Assembly: GCF_008704205.1 (NCBI RefSeq)
Contig: NZ_VXLC01000002.1
Span: 1-64,000 of the forward strand
DNA from: Nocardia colli
GTDB taxonomy: Bacteria > Actinomycetota > Actinomycetes > Mycobacteriales > Mycobacteriaceae
Direction of reading: 5' to 3'
DNA length: 64,000 nucleotides
In this document: positions 33,162 to 42,918 of the stretch, piece after piece
Layout: each line of letters starts with the position of its first letter
How positions within the stretch are numbered: position 1 is the stretch's first letter
Notes under the pieces: generated by a model
Database searches by the model: none
What the model was told of the DNA's origin: nothing
Seen by the model: the letters and a program-made list of their open reading frames with translations, nothing else
Position numbers and translations under genes: made by a program

Positions 33162-34676
33162 CTAGTCCGCCTGGCAGGTGAGGTCGGCGGCGGGCAGCGT
33201 GCCGTCGCGGAAGTAGGTGTTCACCGCCGCGTAGGTGCAGGAGTTCTGGTAGCGCCCGAAGATCCAGTGGATCGGGACATCCTGCAACGTGACCATGCGC
33301 GACGCGCTCAGGTCGTGGTGCATGGCGACCGCGCCCGCGTAGGCGGTCCGGGTGTCACCGGTGGACTGCACGATCAGGGCGGGTACCGAATTCCGCACCA
33401 CGGTGGCGGGTTCGGCGGGCGGGGCCCAGAACGCGCACGGGGTGATGTTATTGCTGAACGCGCCGAACACCGGTTGCGCGGCCCGCGCGGCTTCGATGTT
33501 GCGCCAATAGAATCCGGGATCGCGCGGGGCGGCCACGTCGCCGCACAGGATCGCCATCTGGGACGAATTGTCTTGCGGCCGTGCCTTCAACGCGTATCCG
33601 AGGGTGGCATCCAGGGTCGGGTCGACATCGACCGGCTTGCCGTCGGCGGCATCGGCGATCTTGCGGATCTGCCCGGCCAGCATCTCGTACTGGTTCGGGG
33701 CATCCAGCCCGACGAACAGCACCAGCGGTATCCAGTGATCGTCGACCTCGTACTCGCCCAACCGGATCGGCTTGTCCGCGCCCCGGCGAATCAAGTCCTG
33801 CACCGCGCCGCGAACCTGGGCCCGGCTGGTGCCGAAATGGTATTCGCCGTCGCGCGCGGCGACCCAGTCCGCCCACAGGTCGAGCGCGGCCTCGTTGGGC
33901 GGCCCCATCGCCTGCATCATGCCGACCGTCCCGTAGTTGTCCGGATCGGCCGCGCTGTCCAGCACGATCCGGTCGCTGCGCTCGGGGAACATCTGGGTGA
34001 ACACCGCGCCCAGGTAGGTGCCATAAGAGGTGCCGTAGAAGTTGATTCGCTCCTCGCCGAAGATGCCGCGGATGACGTCCATGTCGCGCGCGGTGTTGCG
34101 GGTGGTGATGTAGGGCAGCCGGGCCGCCTCCGTGGTGGCGCAGCGGGCGGCCAGTTCGCCTTGCATCGCCACGGATTCGGCGAAGCTCGCCGCGTCGACG
34201 CCCGCCGATTGCAGGCCGATGCCGCGGGGCCAGCGGCACTGCACGGGGGAGGAGCGGCCGACGCCGCGCGGGTCCATGCCGATCAGGTCGTAGCGGGCCC
34301 GCACCTCGGGCGTCATCGCCTTGCTGACGGTGACCATGAAGTCCAGGCCAGCGCCGCCCGGCCCACCCGGGTTGGACAGCATGACGCCGCGCTTCTGCGC
34401 GGGATCGGTGGCGGCCAGCCGGGAGATCGCCACGGTGAGGGTGGGGCCTTGCGGCTCAGCGTAATTCAGCGGCACGGTGACATCGGCGCACTGCGCACCC
34501 GCCCCGTCCAATTGGGGTTCGCCGCATGCCTTCCAGTCCAGCTGCTGACTGTAGAAGCGGTCCAGCGCGGGCGGTTCCGCCTTCGCGGCGGGCCCCGCGC
34601 AGCCGATCAATCCGGCGCCGGCCACCAGGCTGGTGACCGAGGCCAGGACGGCCGTCAGCGCTCGTGTGCGTTTCAC
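33162..34676 (-). CDS. Lipoprotein alpha/beta hydrolase (TAP-like, tripeptidyl aminopeptidase family)
   Basis: Predicted 504-residue exported hydrolase. A signal peptide ends in a lipobox L-I-G-C near residue 26. The core has L-S-N-P-G-G-P-G-G-A-G (oxyanion), D-P-R-G-V-G-R-S-S and the nucleophile elbow Y-G-T-S-Y-G-T near residue 215. The TAP-like C-terminal region holds L-I-V-Q-S-T-G-D (acid) and V-P-I-H-W-I (histidine region). It resembles secreted SlpD/SlpE-type aminopeptidases of Streptomyces. The GTG at 34676 has an AAGGA ribosome-binding site. It is 49 nt downstream of the beta-lactamase-fold lipoprotein, probably in one operon. Confidence 0.88.
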   Translation of the reverse strand: MKRTRALTAVLASVTSLVAGAGLIGCAGPAAKAEPPALDRFYSQQLDWKACGEPQLDGAGAQCADVTVPLNYAEPQGPTLTVAISRLAATDPAQKRGVMLSNPGGPGGAGLDFMVTVSKAMTPEVRARYDLIGMDPRGVGRSSPVQCRWPRGIGLQSAGVDAASFAESVAMQGELAARCATTEAARLPYITTRNTARDMDVIRGIFGEERINFYGTSYGTYLGAVFTQMFPERSDRIVLDSAADPDNYGTVGMMQAMGPPNEAALDLWADWVAARDGEYHFGTSRAQVRGAVQDLIRRGADKPIRLGEYEVDDHWIPLVLFVGLDAPNQYEMLAGQIRKIADAADGKPVDVDPTLDATLGYALKARPQDNSSQMAILCGDVAAPRDPGFYWRNIEAARAAQPVFGAFSNNITPCAFWAPPAEPATVVRNSVPALIVQSTGDTRTAYAGAVAMHHDLSASRMVTLQDVPIHWIFGRYQNSCTYAAVNTYFRDGTLPAADLTCQAD

Positions 34677-34725
34677 TGATGATCCTTCGATGTCGTTCGG
34701 CCGCAACCGATATCGGCGCGGTGGG

Positions 34726-35916
34726 TCAGGCGGAGCAGAGCGCGGCGTCGAGCACCCGGTTGACCGCGTCGGCGGTCTCCTCGGAGGTCGGCAGCTGATT
34801 CACGGTGACAGTGACCGCGGTGCCGTCGGCGGTCACGCCGTTGCGCGTCTCGAAGCCGGGAATGCTGCCGCCGTGGCCCCACACCTCTTTGCCGCACGGC
34901 GTGGTCCGATGGATGAGCGCGAGACCGTACTCGGCGCCCGGCATCCGATCGAACGGCACGGTGCGCTGCATCTCCGCCAATTGTGCTGGGGCCAGCAGCT
35001 TTCCGGTCAGCAACGCGGTGAAGAACCGGTTCAGGTCGGTCGGCGTGGCGACCATGTCGCCGGCCGTGCCGCCCCAGGACGGGTCGAGATCGGTGAAGTC
35101 GACCGACTTGCCGCCGAGCAGGTGGTAGCCCTGGGGATGCGAGCCGCGGATGGTCGTTTCGCGCGCCGCCGGCACATAGGTGTCGCGCAGGCCGAGCGGT
35201 TCGATGATCCGGCGGCCGATCTCCTCGGCGGCCGGATGCCCGGTCACCCGCTCGATGAGCAGGCCGGCGATCAGGTAGTTGGTGTTGGTGTAGACCGATT
35301 TCGCGCCGGGTTCGAAGTTCGGCGGCGCGGTCATCGCCCGGCGGACCAGTTCGGCCATCTCGAAATGCTGCCAGCGCAGCGCCTCGTCGTCCGGGTTCAG
35401 CTGCTCGGAATGGTCCTTGACCACGCCGTCCGCGGAGCCGTGCCCGAGGTAGTCCGGCAGGCCGCTGGTGTGCTGCAACAGCTGGCGCACCGAGATCCGA
35501 TTGCCGTCGTTGCCGCTGCCCTGCACCAGGCCGGGCAGGTAGCGTTCGATCGGCGCGTCCAGCTCGACCTTGCCCTCGGCGACCAGCTGCATGATCACCG
35601 TCGCCACGAATGTCTTCGTGTTGCTGCCGATCCGGACGCGACCGTCCTCGGGGAACGGCGCGCGGGTGTCCAGGTTGCCCGCGCCCGCGGTGAAGGTGCG
35701 ATGGCCACCCTGGCCGTCGATCACCACCTGCACGCCGGGCGTTCCGGTGCGCACCACGTCGTCCATCGCGGTGGCGACCGCAGCCGGTGCCGGCTTCGCC
35801 GAATCCTTCGGCGTGGGGTCCGAAGTGTCACCGCCACACGCGGATACGGCGAGTACCGCACCGACCATCGCGGCCGAAAGGACCGCTTTCCCGCAGTTAC
35901 GGCGAAATGGGTTCAT
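34726..35916 (-). CDS. Lipoprotein serine hydrolase, beta-lactamase / D-Ala-D-Ala carboxypeptidase fold (class C-like)
   Basis: Predicted 396-residue lipoprotein. The lipobox V-S-A-C is near residue 26, followed by a G-G-D-T-S-D-P linker. The active-site S-x-x-K is in R-I-G-S-N-T-K-T-F near residue 100. A Y-T-N-T-N-Y-L triad motif and a terminal H-G-G-S-I-P-G, in place of K-T-G, complete the family pattern. It likely acts on peptidoglycan peptides or esters at the cell surface. The ATG at 35916 lies 12 nt after GGAGG. It is divergent from the SARP regulator, and a perfect 28-bp palindrome lies upstream. Confidence 0.9.
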   Translation of the reverse strand: MNPFRRNCGKAVLSAAMVGAVLAVSACGGDTSDPTPKDSAKPAPAAVATAMDDVVRTGTPGVQVVIDGQGGHRTFTAGAGNLDTRAPFPEDGRVRIGSNTKTFVATVIMQLVAEGKVELDAPIERYLPGLVQGSGNDGNRISVRQLLQHTSGLPDYLGHGSADGVVKDHSEQLNPDDEALRWQHFEMAELVRRAMTAPPNFEPGAKSVYTNTNYLIAGLLIERVTGHPAAEEIGRRIIEPLGLRDTYVPAARETTIRGSHPQGYHLLGGKSVDFTDLDPSWGGTAGDMVATPTDLNRFFTALLTGKLLAPAQLAEMQRTVPFDRMPGAEYGLALIHRTTPCGKEVWGHGGSIPGFETRNGVTADGTAVTVTVNQLPTSEETADAVNRVLDAALCSA

Positions 35917-36043
35917 GAGCAGTGATTTCCTCCTGTTCGAGCCGGAAGGCATGGGTGCGTCCCCGACGGTTTCGAGCCTAGGAATCGGCGGCCGTCCGGC
36001 CCATGCCACGCGCACCCGAATCCGGGGTAGGGCCTACTGGGGA

Positions 36044-36071
36044 CGGTTGGTGGTGCTAGCACCACCAACCG
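36044..36071. promoter_or_regulatory. Perfect 28-bp palindrome
   Basis: The two 14-nt halves are exact reverse complements with no spacer, centred on GCT|AGC at 36057/36058. It lies 128 nt upstream of the lipoprotein start and about 320 nt upstream of the SARP start. A symmetric dimer operator is the simplest reading; a cruciform-forming site is an alternative. Confidence 0.7.
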
Positions 36072-36354
36072 GCGGTGATTCGCCGAGCGCGGTGGCCGCC
36101 GCCCGGAGCGCGTGCAAACATACGGTGACCGGGATCTGTACATCTACAACCGATCTCGACCCATCGAGGGTGGACATCCGGCCTGGTCCGATGTCCGCTC
36201 CCGTGCCCTATACCAGCGCCCGATCAGTTAGTTGTCATGAAAACCTCATGAATCCATTGCTTGGATGTCTGAACGACGACGTCGGATCGGCAGTGGCTCA
36301 TCGGTGACTTCGCGCGGGGCTGGTCGTCGAGACGTCCGACGATTGTCTACGTTC

Positions 36355-36367
36355 ATCGTTGAACGAT
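36355..36367. promoter_or_regulatory. 13-bp palindrome before the SARP gene
   Basis: ATCGTT-G-AACGAT at 36355-36367, 25 nt before the start codon of the SARP-like regulator. A candidate operator for autoregulation. Confidence 0.35.
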
Positions 36368-36391
36368 CGACGGTCAGAGAGAGAGGACCGA

Positions 36392-39300
36392 ATGCTGAAG
36401 TTCGCGGTACTCGGCGAGGTGCGTGCGTGGCGCGACGAGCTGGAGCTCGATCTGGGCTCCAAACAGCGCAGAGCCTTGCTGGCGGCCCTGTTGCTGCGCA
36501 GCGGACGTTCGGCGACGGTGCCCGAACTGATCGACGGCGTCTGGGGCGAGCATCCGACGCCGAGCGCGATCGGCGCGCTGCGCAACCACATCCTGCACCT
36601 GCGCCGGGCGCTGGAGCCGGACCGGCCGACCGGAGCGGCCGCCACGGTGCTGGTCGGGTTCGGCGGCGGCTACGCGCTGCGGCTGGCCCCCGGCGTGGTC
36701 GATGTGGAGCAGGTCGAGGACATGCTGCTCGACGTGCAGCCGGAGCGGATCGGCACCGAGCCGGAGCACACGGTCGAGCGGGCCCGCGAACGGCTCGACG
36801 CCGCGCTGCGGCTCTGGTCCGGCACGCCGCTGGCCGGGCTGCCCGGCCCCTACGCCGAGCGGCAGCGCACCCAGCTGGTCGAACGGCGAATCGCGTTGCT
36901 GGAGCAGCGAATCGAGCTGGACCTGCGCCTGGGCCGCTACCCCGAGGTGATCGCCGAACTGACCCCGCTGTGCGGCGAGCACCCGATGCGTGAGCAGATC
37001 CGCGGCCTGCTGATGACCGCGCTGTACCACGCGGGCAGGCAGGCCGAGGCGCTCGCGGTGTACGCCGACACCCGCAAGGTGCTGATCGAACGGCTCGGCA
37101 TCGAGCCCGGTCAGCAGCTCGCCGAACTGCACCAGCGCATCCTGCGCGCGGATCTTAGGGTGCCCCAGCGCGATACCGACAACGCGGGGGTCAGCGTGCG
37201 CCCGCCGCGGCGCACGGTCGGCCGGGTCGCCCAGTTGCCCGCCGACGTCGTCGACTTCACCGGCCGGGCCGACACGGTCCGGCAGATCAGCGAATGGCTC
37301 ACCCGGGCAGACGGTTTCGCGGTGCCGGTGTGCGTGATCGCCGGCATGGGCGGGATCGGCAAGAGCGCGCTCGCGGTGCACGTCGGGCATCGGGTGCGCG
37401 AGCAGTTCCCGGACGGGCAGTTGCACGTCGACATGCGCGGCTTCGCGCAGGCCCGCGGCCCGGCCGGGCAGTCGGGAACCCCGGCCGCGGACACCCTCGG
37501 CGATTTCCTGCGCGCCCTGGGCATTCCGGAGGGCGAGATCGCGCCGACGCTGGCCGAGCGCTCGGCCCAGTTCCGCAGCTTCCTCGACGGCAAGCGGATG
37601 CTCGTCGTGCTGGACAACGCCCGCGACGTCGATCAGGTCACCCCGCTGATCCCCGGCACGCCCGGCTCCGCGGTGTTGATCACCAGTCGTTCGTCCATGC
37701 CCGAATTGCCGTGCGTGGTCGGCATTCTCGGGGTCCGGCTCGATGTGCTGGAGCGGGTGGAGGCGCGCACGCTGCTCGCCGGGATCGCCGGGCTGCGCCG
37801 GATCGGCACCGAGTCGGCCGCGGTGGACAGCGTGCTCGACGCGTGCGGCGGGCTGCCGCTCGCCGTCCGGATCATCGGCGCGCGATTGGCGGCCCGGCCC
37901 AACTGGAGCGTCGCCAGCCTGGCCGAGCGGCTGGCGGACGAGAAGCAGCGGCTGGGCACGCTGCGCAGCGGCGACCTCGCCGTGGAGGCGGCGTTCCGGC
38001 TCAGCTACGACCAGCTCGATTGCGCACAGGCCAGGGCATTCCGGATGCTGGCGGTGCCGGAGGTCGCGGAGATCTCGCTGGACGGCGCGGCCGCGATCCT
38101 CGGCTCGGACCGGATCCTGGTCGAGGAACTCTGCGAGTCGCTGGTCGATCTGAACCTGATGGAGACCAGCGCGTCCGGGCGCTACACCTATCACGATCTG
38201 CCCCGGCTGTTCGCCCGCGAACTGCACCTCGGCCCGGATGCCGGCGAGCCGGTGTCCGGCGCGCTGGTCCGCCTGCTCGACTTCTATCTCGCCACCATGA
38301 AAAACCTGATGGCGGTGTGTAATCCGGGGTCGCGGCTACCGGAACATCTGGGATCAACGGTGGCCGAAGGACTCTCGTTCCGGGACACCATCGCCGCGCA
38401 GTACTGGCTCGATGTCGAGCGACCGAACCTGATCTCGCTCTACGAACAGACCGCGCGGGTGGGCGGCGCCGCGCTCGCGCCGGCCGCCGACATCGCCTGG
38501 GCCACCGCGGAATTGATCGATGGCGGGCCGCACTGCCAGGAGCTGTCCCGGGCGCTGGACAAGCTGCTCGGCGCGGCCCTGCGGGCGGGTGACCGCCGGG
38601 TCGAATGCCGGATCCGGGTGACGCTCGGCGCGATCTACAGCTATTCGCTCGGCACGCTGCGCCAGGGCCGCGATCATCAGCGCATCGCGCTCTCGCTCAC
38701 CCCCGACTCGGCGGACGACGTGCGGCTGACCGCGTTCGCTGCGCAGCTGCTCGCCTCCTCGACCAGGATGGGCACCGAAACCGCGGCCTCGCTCGGGCAC
38801 GCCGAACGCGCGATCCGCCTGGCCCGGCGGGTCGAGGATCCGGCGGTCGAATGCGCCAGTCTGGTGCATATGGCCAAAACCCTGTCCGACGCAGGCAAAT
38901 TCGCCGAGTCCCAGGACCGGGCGACCGAGGCGAAGACGCTGGCCGCGAAGATCGGCAACGCCGCACTGGAGGCGATGGCGACGCACGAGCTGGGCGTGAG
39001 CCGCGGCTTCCAGGGCGACCACGCGCAGGCGATCGAGCTGTGCCGCGAGTCGCTGCGACTGGCCCGGCTCAGCGGGGTGGAACTGCGCGAAGGCTGGGCG
39101 CTGGCGCGGCTGGCGCACGTGCACATGATGGCCGGGCAGCTGGAACAGGCGGAGCCGATCGCCGAGGCGGCGGTGCGGATGCTCAACCGCGCCATCGGGC
39201 CGCTGTCGCGGGCCCGGGTGCTGGTGATGCACGGGCTGATCCTGCAGGCGCTCGGCCGGACCCATCAGGCCTACTGCGTATACCGTTCGGCGGCAGAGGC

Positions 39301-39436
39301 TTTCGCGCCGATGGAGGACGCGCACTTCACCCACGAACGGCTCGACGGCGAGGTGGAGGCGCCGATCCTCGCGCTGCTCGGGGAACACCTGGACCAGGTG
39401 ATCGCCGAACGCAATCAGCGGCGCGCCGCCGGATAG
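36392..39436 (+). CDS. AfsR/SARP-like transcriptional regulator with NB-ARC and TPR domains
   Basis: Predicted 1014-residue regulator. An OmpR-type winged-helix DNA-binding domain (residues 1-95; L-G-S-K-Q-R-R-A-L-L-A-A-L-L-L) is followed by a BTAD domain (about 95-245). The NB-ARC ATPase has Walker A G-M-G-G-I-G-K-S-A-L near 330 and Walker B M-L-V-V-L-D-N-A-R-D near 405. The C-terminal half is TPR-like. AfsR-type proteins switch on secondary-metabolite or stress genes when ATP-bound. The ATG at 36392 follows agagagga. Its target is unknown; it is divergent from a lipoprotein gene. Confidence 0.9.
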   Translation: MLKFAVLGEVRAWRDELELDLGSKQRRALLAALLLRSGRSATVPELIDGVWGEHPTPSAIGALRNHILHLRRALEPDRPTGAAATVLVGFGGGYALRLAPGVVDVEQVEDMLLDVQPERIGTEPEHTVERARERLDAALRLWSGTPLAGLPGPYAERQRTQLVERRIALLEQRIELDLRLGRYPEVIAELTPLCGEHPMREQIRGLLMTALYHAGRQAEALAVYADTRKVLIERLGIEPGQQLAELHQRILRADLRVPQRDTDNAGVSVRPPRRTVGRVAQLPADVVDFTGRADTVRQISEWLTRADGFAVPVCVIAGMGGIGKSALAVHVGHRVREQFPDGQLHVDMRGFAQARGPAGQSGTPAADTLGDFLRALGIPEGEIAPTLAERSAQFRSFLDGKRMLVVLDNARDVDQVTPLIPGTPGSAVLITSRSSMPELPCVVGILGVRLDVLERVEARTLLAGIAGLRRIGTESAAVDSVLDACGGLPLAVRIIGARLAARPNWSVASLAERLADEKQRLGTLRSGDLAVEAAFRLSYDQLDCAQARAFRMLAVPEVAEISLDGAAAILGSDRILVEELCESLVDLNLMETSASGRYTYHDLPRLFARELHLGPDAGEPVSGALVRLLDFYLATMKNLMAVCNPGSRLPEHLGSTVAEGLSFRDTIAAQYWLDVERPNLISLYEQTARVGGAALAPAADIAWATAELIDGGPHCQELSRALDKLLGAALRAGDRRVECRIRVTLGAIYSYSLGTLRQGRDHQRIALSLTPDSADDVRLTAFAAQLLASSTRMGTETAASLGHAERAIRLARRVEDPAVECASLVHMAKTLSDAGKFAESQDRATEAKTLAAKIGNAALEAMATHELGVSRGFQGDHAQAIELCRESLRLARLSGVELREGWALARLAHVHMMAGQLEQAEPIAEAAVRMLNRAIGPLSRARVLVMHGLILQALGRTHQAYCVYRSAAEAFAPMEDAHFTHERLDGEVEAPILALLGEHLDQVIAERNQRRAAG

Positions 39437-39443
39437 CACGCGA

Positions 39444-39474
39444 AAAGCGGGAAGCCCGAAGGACTTCCCGCTTT
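39444..39474. terminator. Bidirectional hairpin terminator
   Basis: Perfect 11-bp inverted repeat, arms 39444-39454 and 39464-39474 with a 9-nt loop. The A/T-rich outer ends provide short T runs in both directions. It lies between the convergent SARP and ppa genes. Confidence 0.75.
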
Positions 39475-39488
39475 CCAGGCCGTACGGC

Positions 39489-39980
39489 TCAGTGGCCGCC
39501 GTTGTCCTTCAGCCGCTGGATCGAGGCGGTGATCTCCGTCTCGGCCTCGGCGCGGCCGACCCACTCCGAGCCCTTGACGTACTTGCCGGGCTCGAGATCC
39601 TTATAGCGCTCGAAGAAGTGCTTGATCGCGGCCAGCTCGAACTCGGGCACATCCTTCAGGTCCTGGATGTGGTCCCAGCGCGGGTCGCCGGCCGGCACGC
39701 ACAGCACCTTGTCGTCGCCGCCTGCCTCGTCGACCATCTTGTACATCGCCACCGGGCGCACCTCGATGAGGCAGCCGGGGAACACCGACTCGGGCAGCAG
39801 GACCAGCGCGTCCAGCGGGTCACCGTCCTCGCCGAGGGTGTTCTCGATGTAGCCGTAGTCGGCGGGGTAGACCATGGAGGTGTAGAGGTGCCGGTCGAGC
39901 CGGACCCGTCCGGTCTCGTGATCGACCTCGTACTTGTTCCGAGAGCCCTTGGGGATCTCGATGGTGACGTCGAACTCCAC
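39489..39980 (-). CDS. ppa: Inorganic pyrophosphatase (family I)
   Basis: Predicted 163-residue soluble pyrophosphatase that drives biosynthesis by hydrolysing PPi. Family I landmarks are [10 protein letters not shown] near residue 9, Y-P-A-D-Y-G-Y near 40 and the metal-binding D-G-D-P-L-D near 53, with V-G-R-A-E-A-E at the C-terminal part. The GTG at 39980 has AAGGAG 6 nt upstream and gives the family's normal length. It is divergent from the dacB-type gene, as in M. tuberculosis (Rv3628 / Rv3627c). Confidence 0.96.
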   Translation of the reverse strand: MEFDVTIEIPKGSRNKYEVDHETGRVRLDRHLYTSMVYPADYGYIENTLGEDGDPLDALVLLPESVFPGCLIEVRPVAMYKMVDEAGGDDKVLCVPAGDPRWDHIQDLKDVPEFELAAIKHFFERYKDLEPGKYVKGSEWVGRAEAETEITASIQRLKDNGGH

Positions 39981-40138
39981 GCCATCTCCTTCGGTGCATC
40001 TATGAGCATGAGCAGTCACGACTGCCGACTCGCCAGGTTGTTCGGGGGAACGGTTGCGCAACGAGGATAGTGTGGTCGGCGGGGACATGGGTGCGGCAGG
40101 CGGCTGCTGCGGAAATCAGTCGAGGAGAGCTGCGGGCT

Positions 40139-41593
40139 GTGGTTGGTAAGAACATCGGTGGCTTGGCTGCCCGGCGGCGCCGCAACATCTGGATCGGACT
40201 CGGCGTGACGCTCGCCGTCGTCCTCGCGGCGGGTGGCGGCGTACTGCTCACGGTGAAGCCGTGGACCGACGAATTCCGGCACGGCGGGCTGACCACGGCC
40301 GCGCCGCCGGCGCCGGTCCGGCCGTTCCCACAGGTCGTTCCGGCGCCCTCGAACGCGCCCGCGCCGAGCCCGGCCGGCATCGCCGCCGCGCTCGCGCCGG
40401 TCATCGGCAATCCCGATCTGGGCTCGTTCTCCGGGCAGGTCACCGACGCCGACAGCGCGACGGTGCTGTGGAGCGGCGATCCGACCCGGCCGATGATCCC
40501 GTCCTCGACCGCGAAGATCCTGACCACGGCCGCCGCGCTGCTCACGCTGCCGGACAACCACCGGCTGATCACCAAGGTGGTCGCCGGGGCCGCGCCGAAC
40601 GAGCTGGTGCTGGTCGGCGGCGGCGATCCGACGCTGACCGCGGAGCCGGAGGGCAAGGGCTACTACCCGAATGCCGCGCGGGTGTCGGATCTGGTGACCC
40701 AGATCAAGAACTCCGGCCGCAGCATCGACACGATCGTGGTCGACACCTCCGCCTACCCCGGGCCGAGCATGGCCAAGGGCTGGGATCCGGTCGACATCCA
40801 CGACGGCTCGATCGCGCCGATGGAGTCGGTGATGATCGACGGCGGCCGGTTGCAGCCGCTGGTCGAGTACTCGCCGCGCACCCCGACGCCCGCGCTCGAC
40901 GCCGGGCGCAGGCTGGCCACCGAGCTCGGTCTCGATCCGGCCCGCGTGCGGATCGGCAATGCGGCGCCTGGCGCGGCCGAAGTGGCGAGCGTGGAATCCG
41001 CGCCGCTGCGCGACCGCCTGCGCGACATGATGGTCTACTCCGACAACATTCTCGCCGAGGCGGTCGGGCGGGAGATCTCCGTGGCGAACGGCGGCGAGGC
41101 CTCGTTCGCCGGCGCGGTCGACGCGGTCCGCACCGCGCTCGGCAAGGCCGGTTTCGACCTGGCCGGGCTGGACATGCAGGACAACAGCGGCCTGTCGGTG
41201 GACGACCGCATCCCGGCCAAACTGCTGGACCGGGTGGTCGCGACCGCGGCCAAGCCGAACGCGTCGACCGCGGTGCAACCGGCCGGCACCAAGGCCAGGC
41301 CCGAGAACGACCGCCTCGCATCGACTTTGGCGCCACTGCTCGACGACCTGCCGATCGCGGGCGCGACCGGGTCGCTGACCAGCCGCTATGTCGAACGCAA
41401 TCGGCAGGGCGCGGGGTTCGTCCGGGCCAAGACCGGAACTCTGTCGGTGTCCAGCGCGTTGGTCGGGTATGTGCTCGACGCCGATGGGCGGGTGCTGACC
41501 TTCGCGTTGATGTCGAACGATCGACCGCCGGAGGTGAGCAGACCGGCATTGGATGCGATCGCAGGCACGCTACGCAACTGTGGATGCTCGTGA
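40139..41593 (+). CDS. dacB: D-alanyl-D-alanine carboxypeptidase/endopeptidase (PBP4, DacB)
   Basis: Predicted 484-residue peptidoglycan hydrolase anchored by an N-terminal membrane helix (about residues 16-38). Active-site motifs are S-S-T-A-K (SxxK) near residue 122, Y-S-D-N (SxN) near 300 and A-K-T-G-T (KTG) near 433. The class C PBP4 inserted domain lies between the first two. It trims cross-linked stem peptides in the envelope. The GTG at 40139 is preferred because a GAGGAG ribosome-binding site precedes it; an in-frame GTG at 40070 would add 23 residues. It is the first gene of the conserved PBP4-zincin-tilS-hpt row. Confidence 0.93.
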   Translation: MVGKNIGGLAARRRRNIWIGLGVTLAVVLAAGGGVLLTVKPWTDEFRHGGLTTAAPPAPVRPFPQVVPAPSNAPAPSPAGIAAALAPVIGNPDLGSFSGQVTDADSATVLWSGDPTRPMIPSSTAKILTTAAALLTLPDNHRLITKVVAGAAPNELVLVGGGDPTLTAEPEGKGYYPNAARVSDLVTQIKNSGRSIDTIVVDTSAYPGPSMAKGWDPVDIHDGSIAPMESVMIDGGRLQPLVEYSPRTPTPALDAGRRLATELGLDPARVRIGNAAPGAAEVASVESAPLRDRLRDMMVYSDNILAEAVGREISVANGGEASFAGAVDAVRTALGKAGFDLAGLDMQDNSGLSVDDRIPAKLLDRVVATAAKPNASTAVQPAGTKARPENDRLASTLAPLLDDLPIAGATGSLTSRYVERNRQGAGFVRAKTGTLSVSSALVGYVLDADGRVLTFALMSNDRPPEVSRPALDAIAGTLRNCGCS

Positions 41594-41606
41594 CGGGTGG
41601 TTGACA

Positions 41607-42737
41607 ATGCACGGAGAAAGTTCCGACCCAGCTGATACCGGCTCGGGTTCAGTCGTGCCCGCCGGCAACGGGGTGGTCGAGCAGTCCAAGAGCCGATCGG
41701 GGTTCTCCGGTGCCGTCGACTGGAAACTGGCCGCGAAGACCGGCGCGGCCCTGGTGCCGTCCGGGCCGCGGACCTCGCGTTTCTCCGCCGAGCAGGTGGT
41801 CGCCGAATTGGCGGAGGCGTCCGTGCGCGCGGAGGGACCGGTCCGCGAGGTGAGCATGCTGCTCGACGACCAGCCGGTGCCCGCCGCCCGGATCGTCGAC
41901 CGGCCCGGCTGGATCGCCGCGGCCGCCGACTCGATGGGCCAGCTGACCGGCACCGGCGCCGACACCGGTGATCGTGGTCTGCTGCAAGGCAAACCGGCCG
42001 GCGTGCAGGCGGGCGCGATGCTCGCCTTCCTGTCCACCGCGATCCTCGGCCAGTACGACCCGTTCACCGGGCCGGACGGCACGCTGCTGCTGGTCGCGCC
42101 GAACATCATGGCGGTCGAACGCGCACTCGGCGTCTCGCCGAGCGACTTCCGGCTCTGGGTCTGCCTGCACGAGGTGACCCACCGGGTGCAGTTCTCCTCC
42201 GCGCCCTGGCTGGCCGACTACATGCGGTCCAATGTCGAGGTGCTCGGCGAGGTCGGCGACGAGCCGCTCAACGAGATGCTGTCCCGGTTGCTCGACGAGG
42301 TGCGCGATCGCCGCCGCGGCAGCCGTCCCGACGATCCGGCCGCGCGCGGCGTGGTCGGTCTGCTGCGGGCCACCCAGGCGCCGCCGCAGCGCGAGGCGCT
42401 GGACCGGTTGCTGATGCTCGGCACGCTGCTGGAAGGGCACGCCGATCATGTGATGGACGCGGTCGGCCCGGCGGTGGTGCCCTCGGTCGAGCAGATCCGG
42501 TCCGCGTTCGACCAGCGGCGCAAGCGCCCGACGAACCCGTTGCAGCGGATCATGCGGGCGCTGCTCGGTGTCGATGCGAAGGTCGCGCAGTACGTCCGCG
42601 GCAAAGCGTTCGTGGACGACGTCGTCGGCCGGGTCGGCATGGAACGGTTCAACACTATCTGGACGAACGCCGAAACCCTGCCCCGCACAGACGAAATCGA
42701 ACGCCCGGAACTCTGGGTCACCCGAGTCCTCGGCTGA
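41607..42737 (+). CDS. Zincin-like metalloprotease, F420-biosynthesis-associated family (DUF2342)
   Basis: Predicted 376-residue protein of the DUF2342 (Zincin_2) family, matching Rv3626c in position. The zinc motif H-E-V-T-H lies in V-C-L-H-E-V-T-H-R-V-Q-F near residue 195, and a later L-L-E-G-H-A-D segment near residue 285 probably supplies further ligands. No signal peptide is present. The family co-occurs with F420 genes, but its substrate is unknown. The ATG at 41607 has a weak ribosome-binding site. It follows dacB by 13 nt. Confidence 0.88.
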   Translation: MHGESSDPADTGSGSVVPAGNGVVEQSKSRSGFSGAVDWKLAAKTGAALVPSGPRTSRFSAEQVVAELAEASVRAEGPVREVSMLLDDQPVPAARIVDRPGWIAAAADSMGQLTGTGADTGDRGLLQGKPAGVQAGAMLAFLSTAILGQYDPFTGPDGTLLLVAPNIMAVERALGVSPSDFRLWVCLHEVTHRVQFSSAPWLADYMRSNVEVLGEVGDEPLNEMLSRLLDEVRDRRRGSRPDDPAARGVVGLLRATQAPPQREALDRLLMLGTLLEGHADHVMDAVGPAVVPSVEQIRSAFDQRRKRPTNPLQRIMRALLGVDAKVAQYVRGKAFVDDVVGRVGMERFNTIWTNAETLPRTDEIERPELWVTRVLG

Positions 42738-42772
42738 CTCCCCGCCCCCGCTCGAGGGCCCACGACTCGGTC

Positions 42773-42829
42773 GGCCGCGCACGAATTGGCCGGCCGCGCA
42801 CGGATTGGCGTGCCGCGCACGGATCGGCG
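42773..42829. repeat. 19-bp tandem repeat array A (three units)
   Basis: Units at 42773-42791, 42792-42810 and 42811-42829 fit the consensus GGCYGCGCAYGGRTTGGYG with a few changes. A 49-nt non-repetitive block (42831-42879) follows and is about 77-80% identical to 42996-43044, which follows array B. Confidence 0.88.
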
Positions 42830-42918
42830 GGCGATTTCGTGCGCGCCTGCACAATCTGTGCGCACCGGACGGCGAGTTGGGTTGGCCGGTGGGTGCACCG
42901 CATTGGCATGGATTGCGC

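Larger units (their letters stand above)
35917..36391. other. Divergent regulatory region with palindromes, no gene seen
   Basis: The 475 nt between the divergent lipoprotein and SARP genes. No convincing ORF. It carries the 28-bp palindrome at 36044-36071 and the 13-bp palindrome at 36355-36367. Confidence 0.6.

Noticed and set aside
33267..34679. Antisense frame across the TAP-like lipoprotein hydrolase
   Set aside because: Shadow of a well-supported minus-strand gene with lipobox and catalytic motifs.
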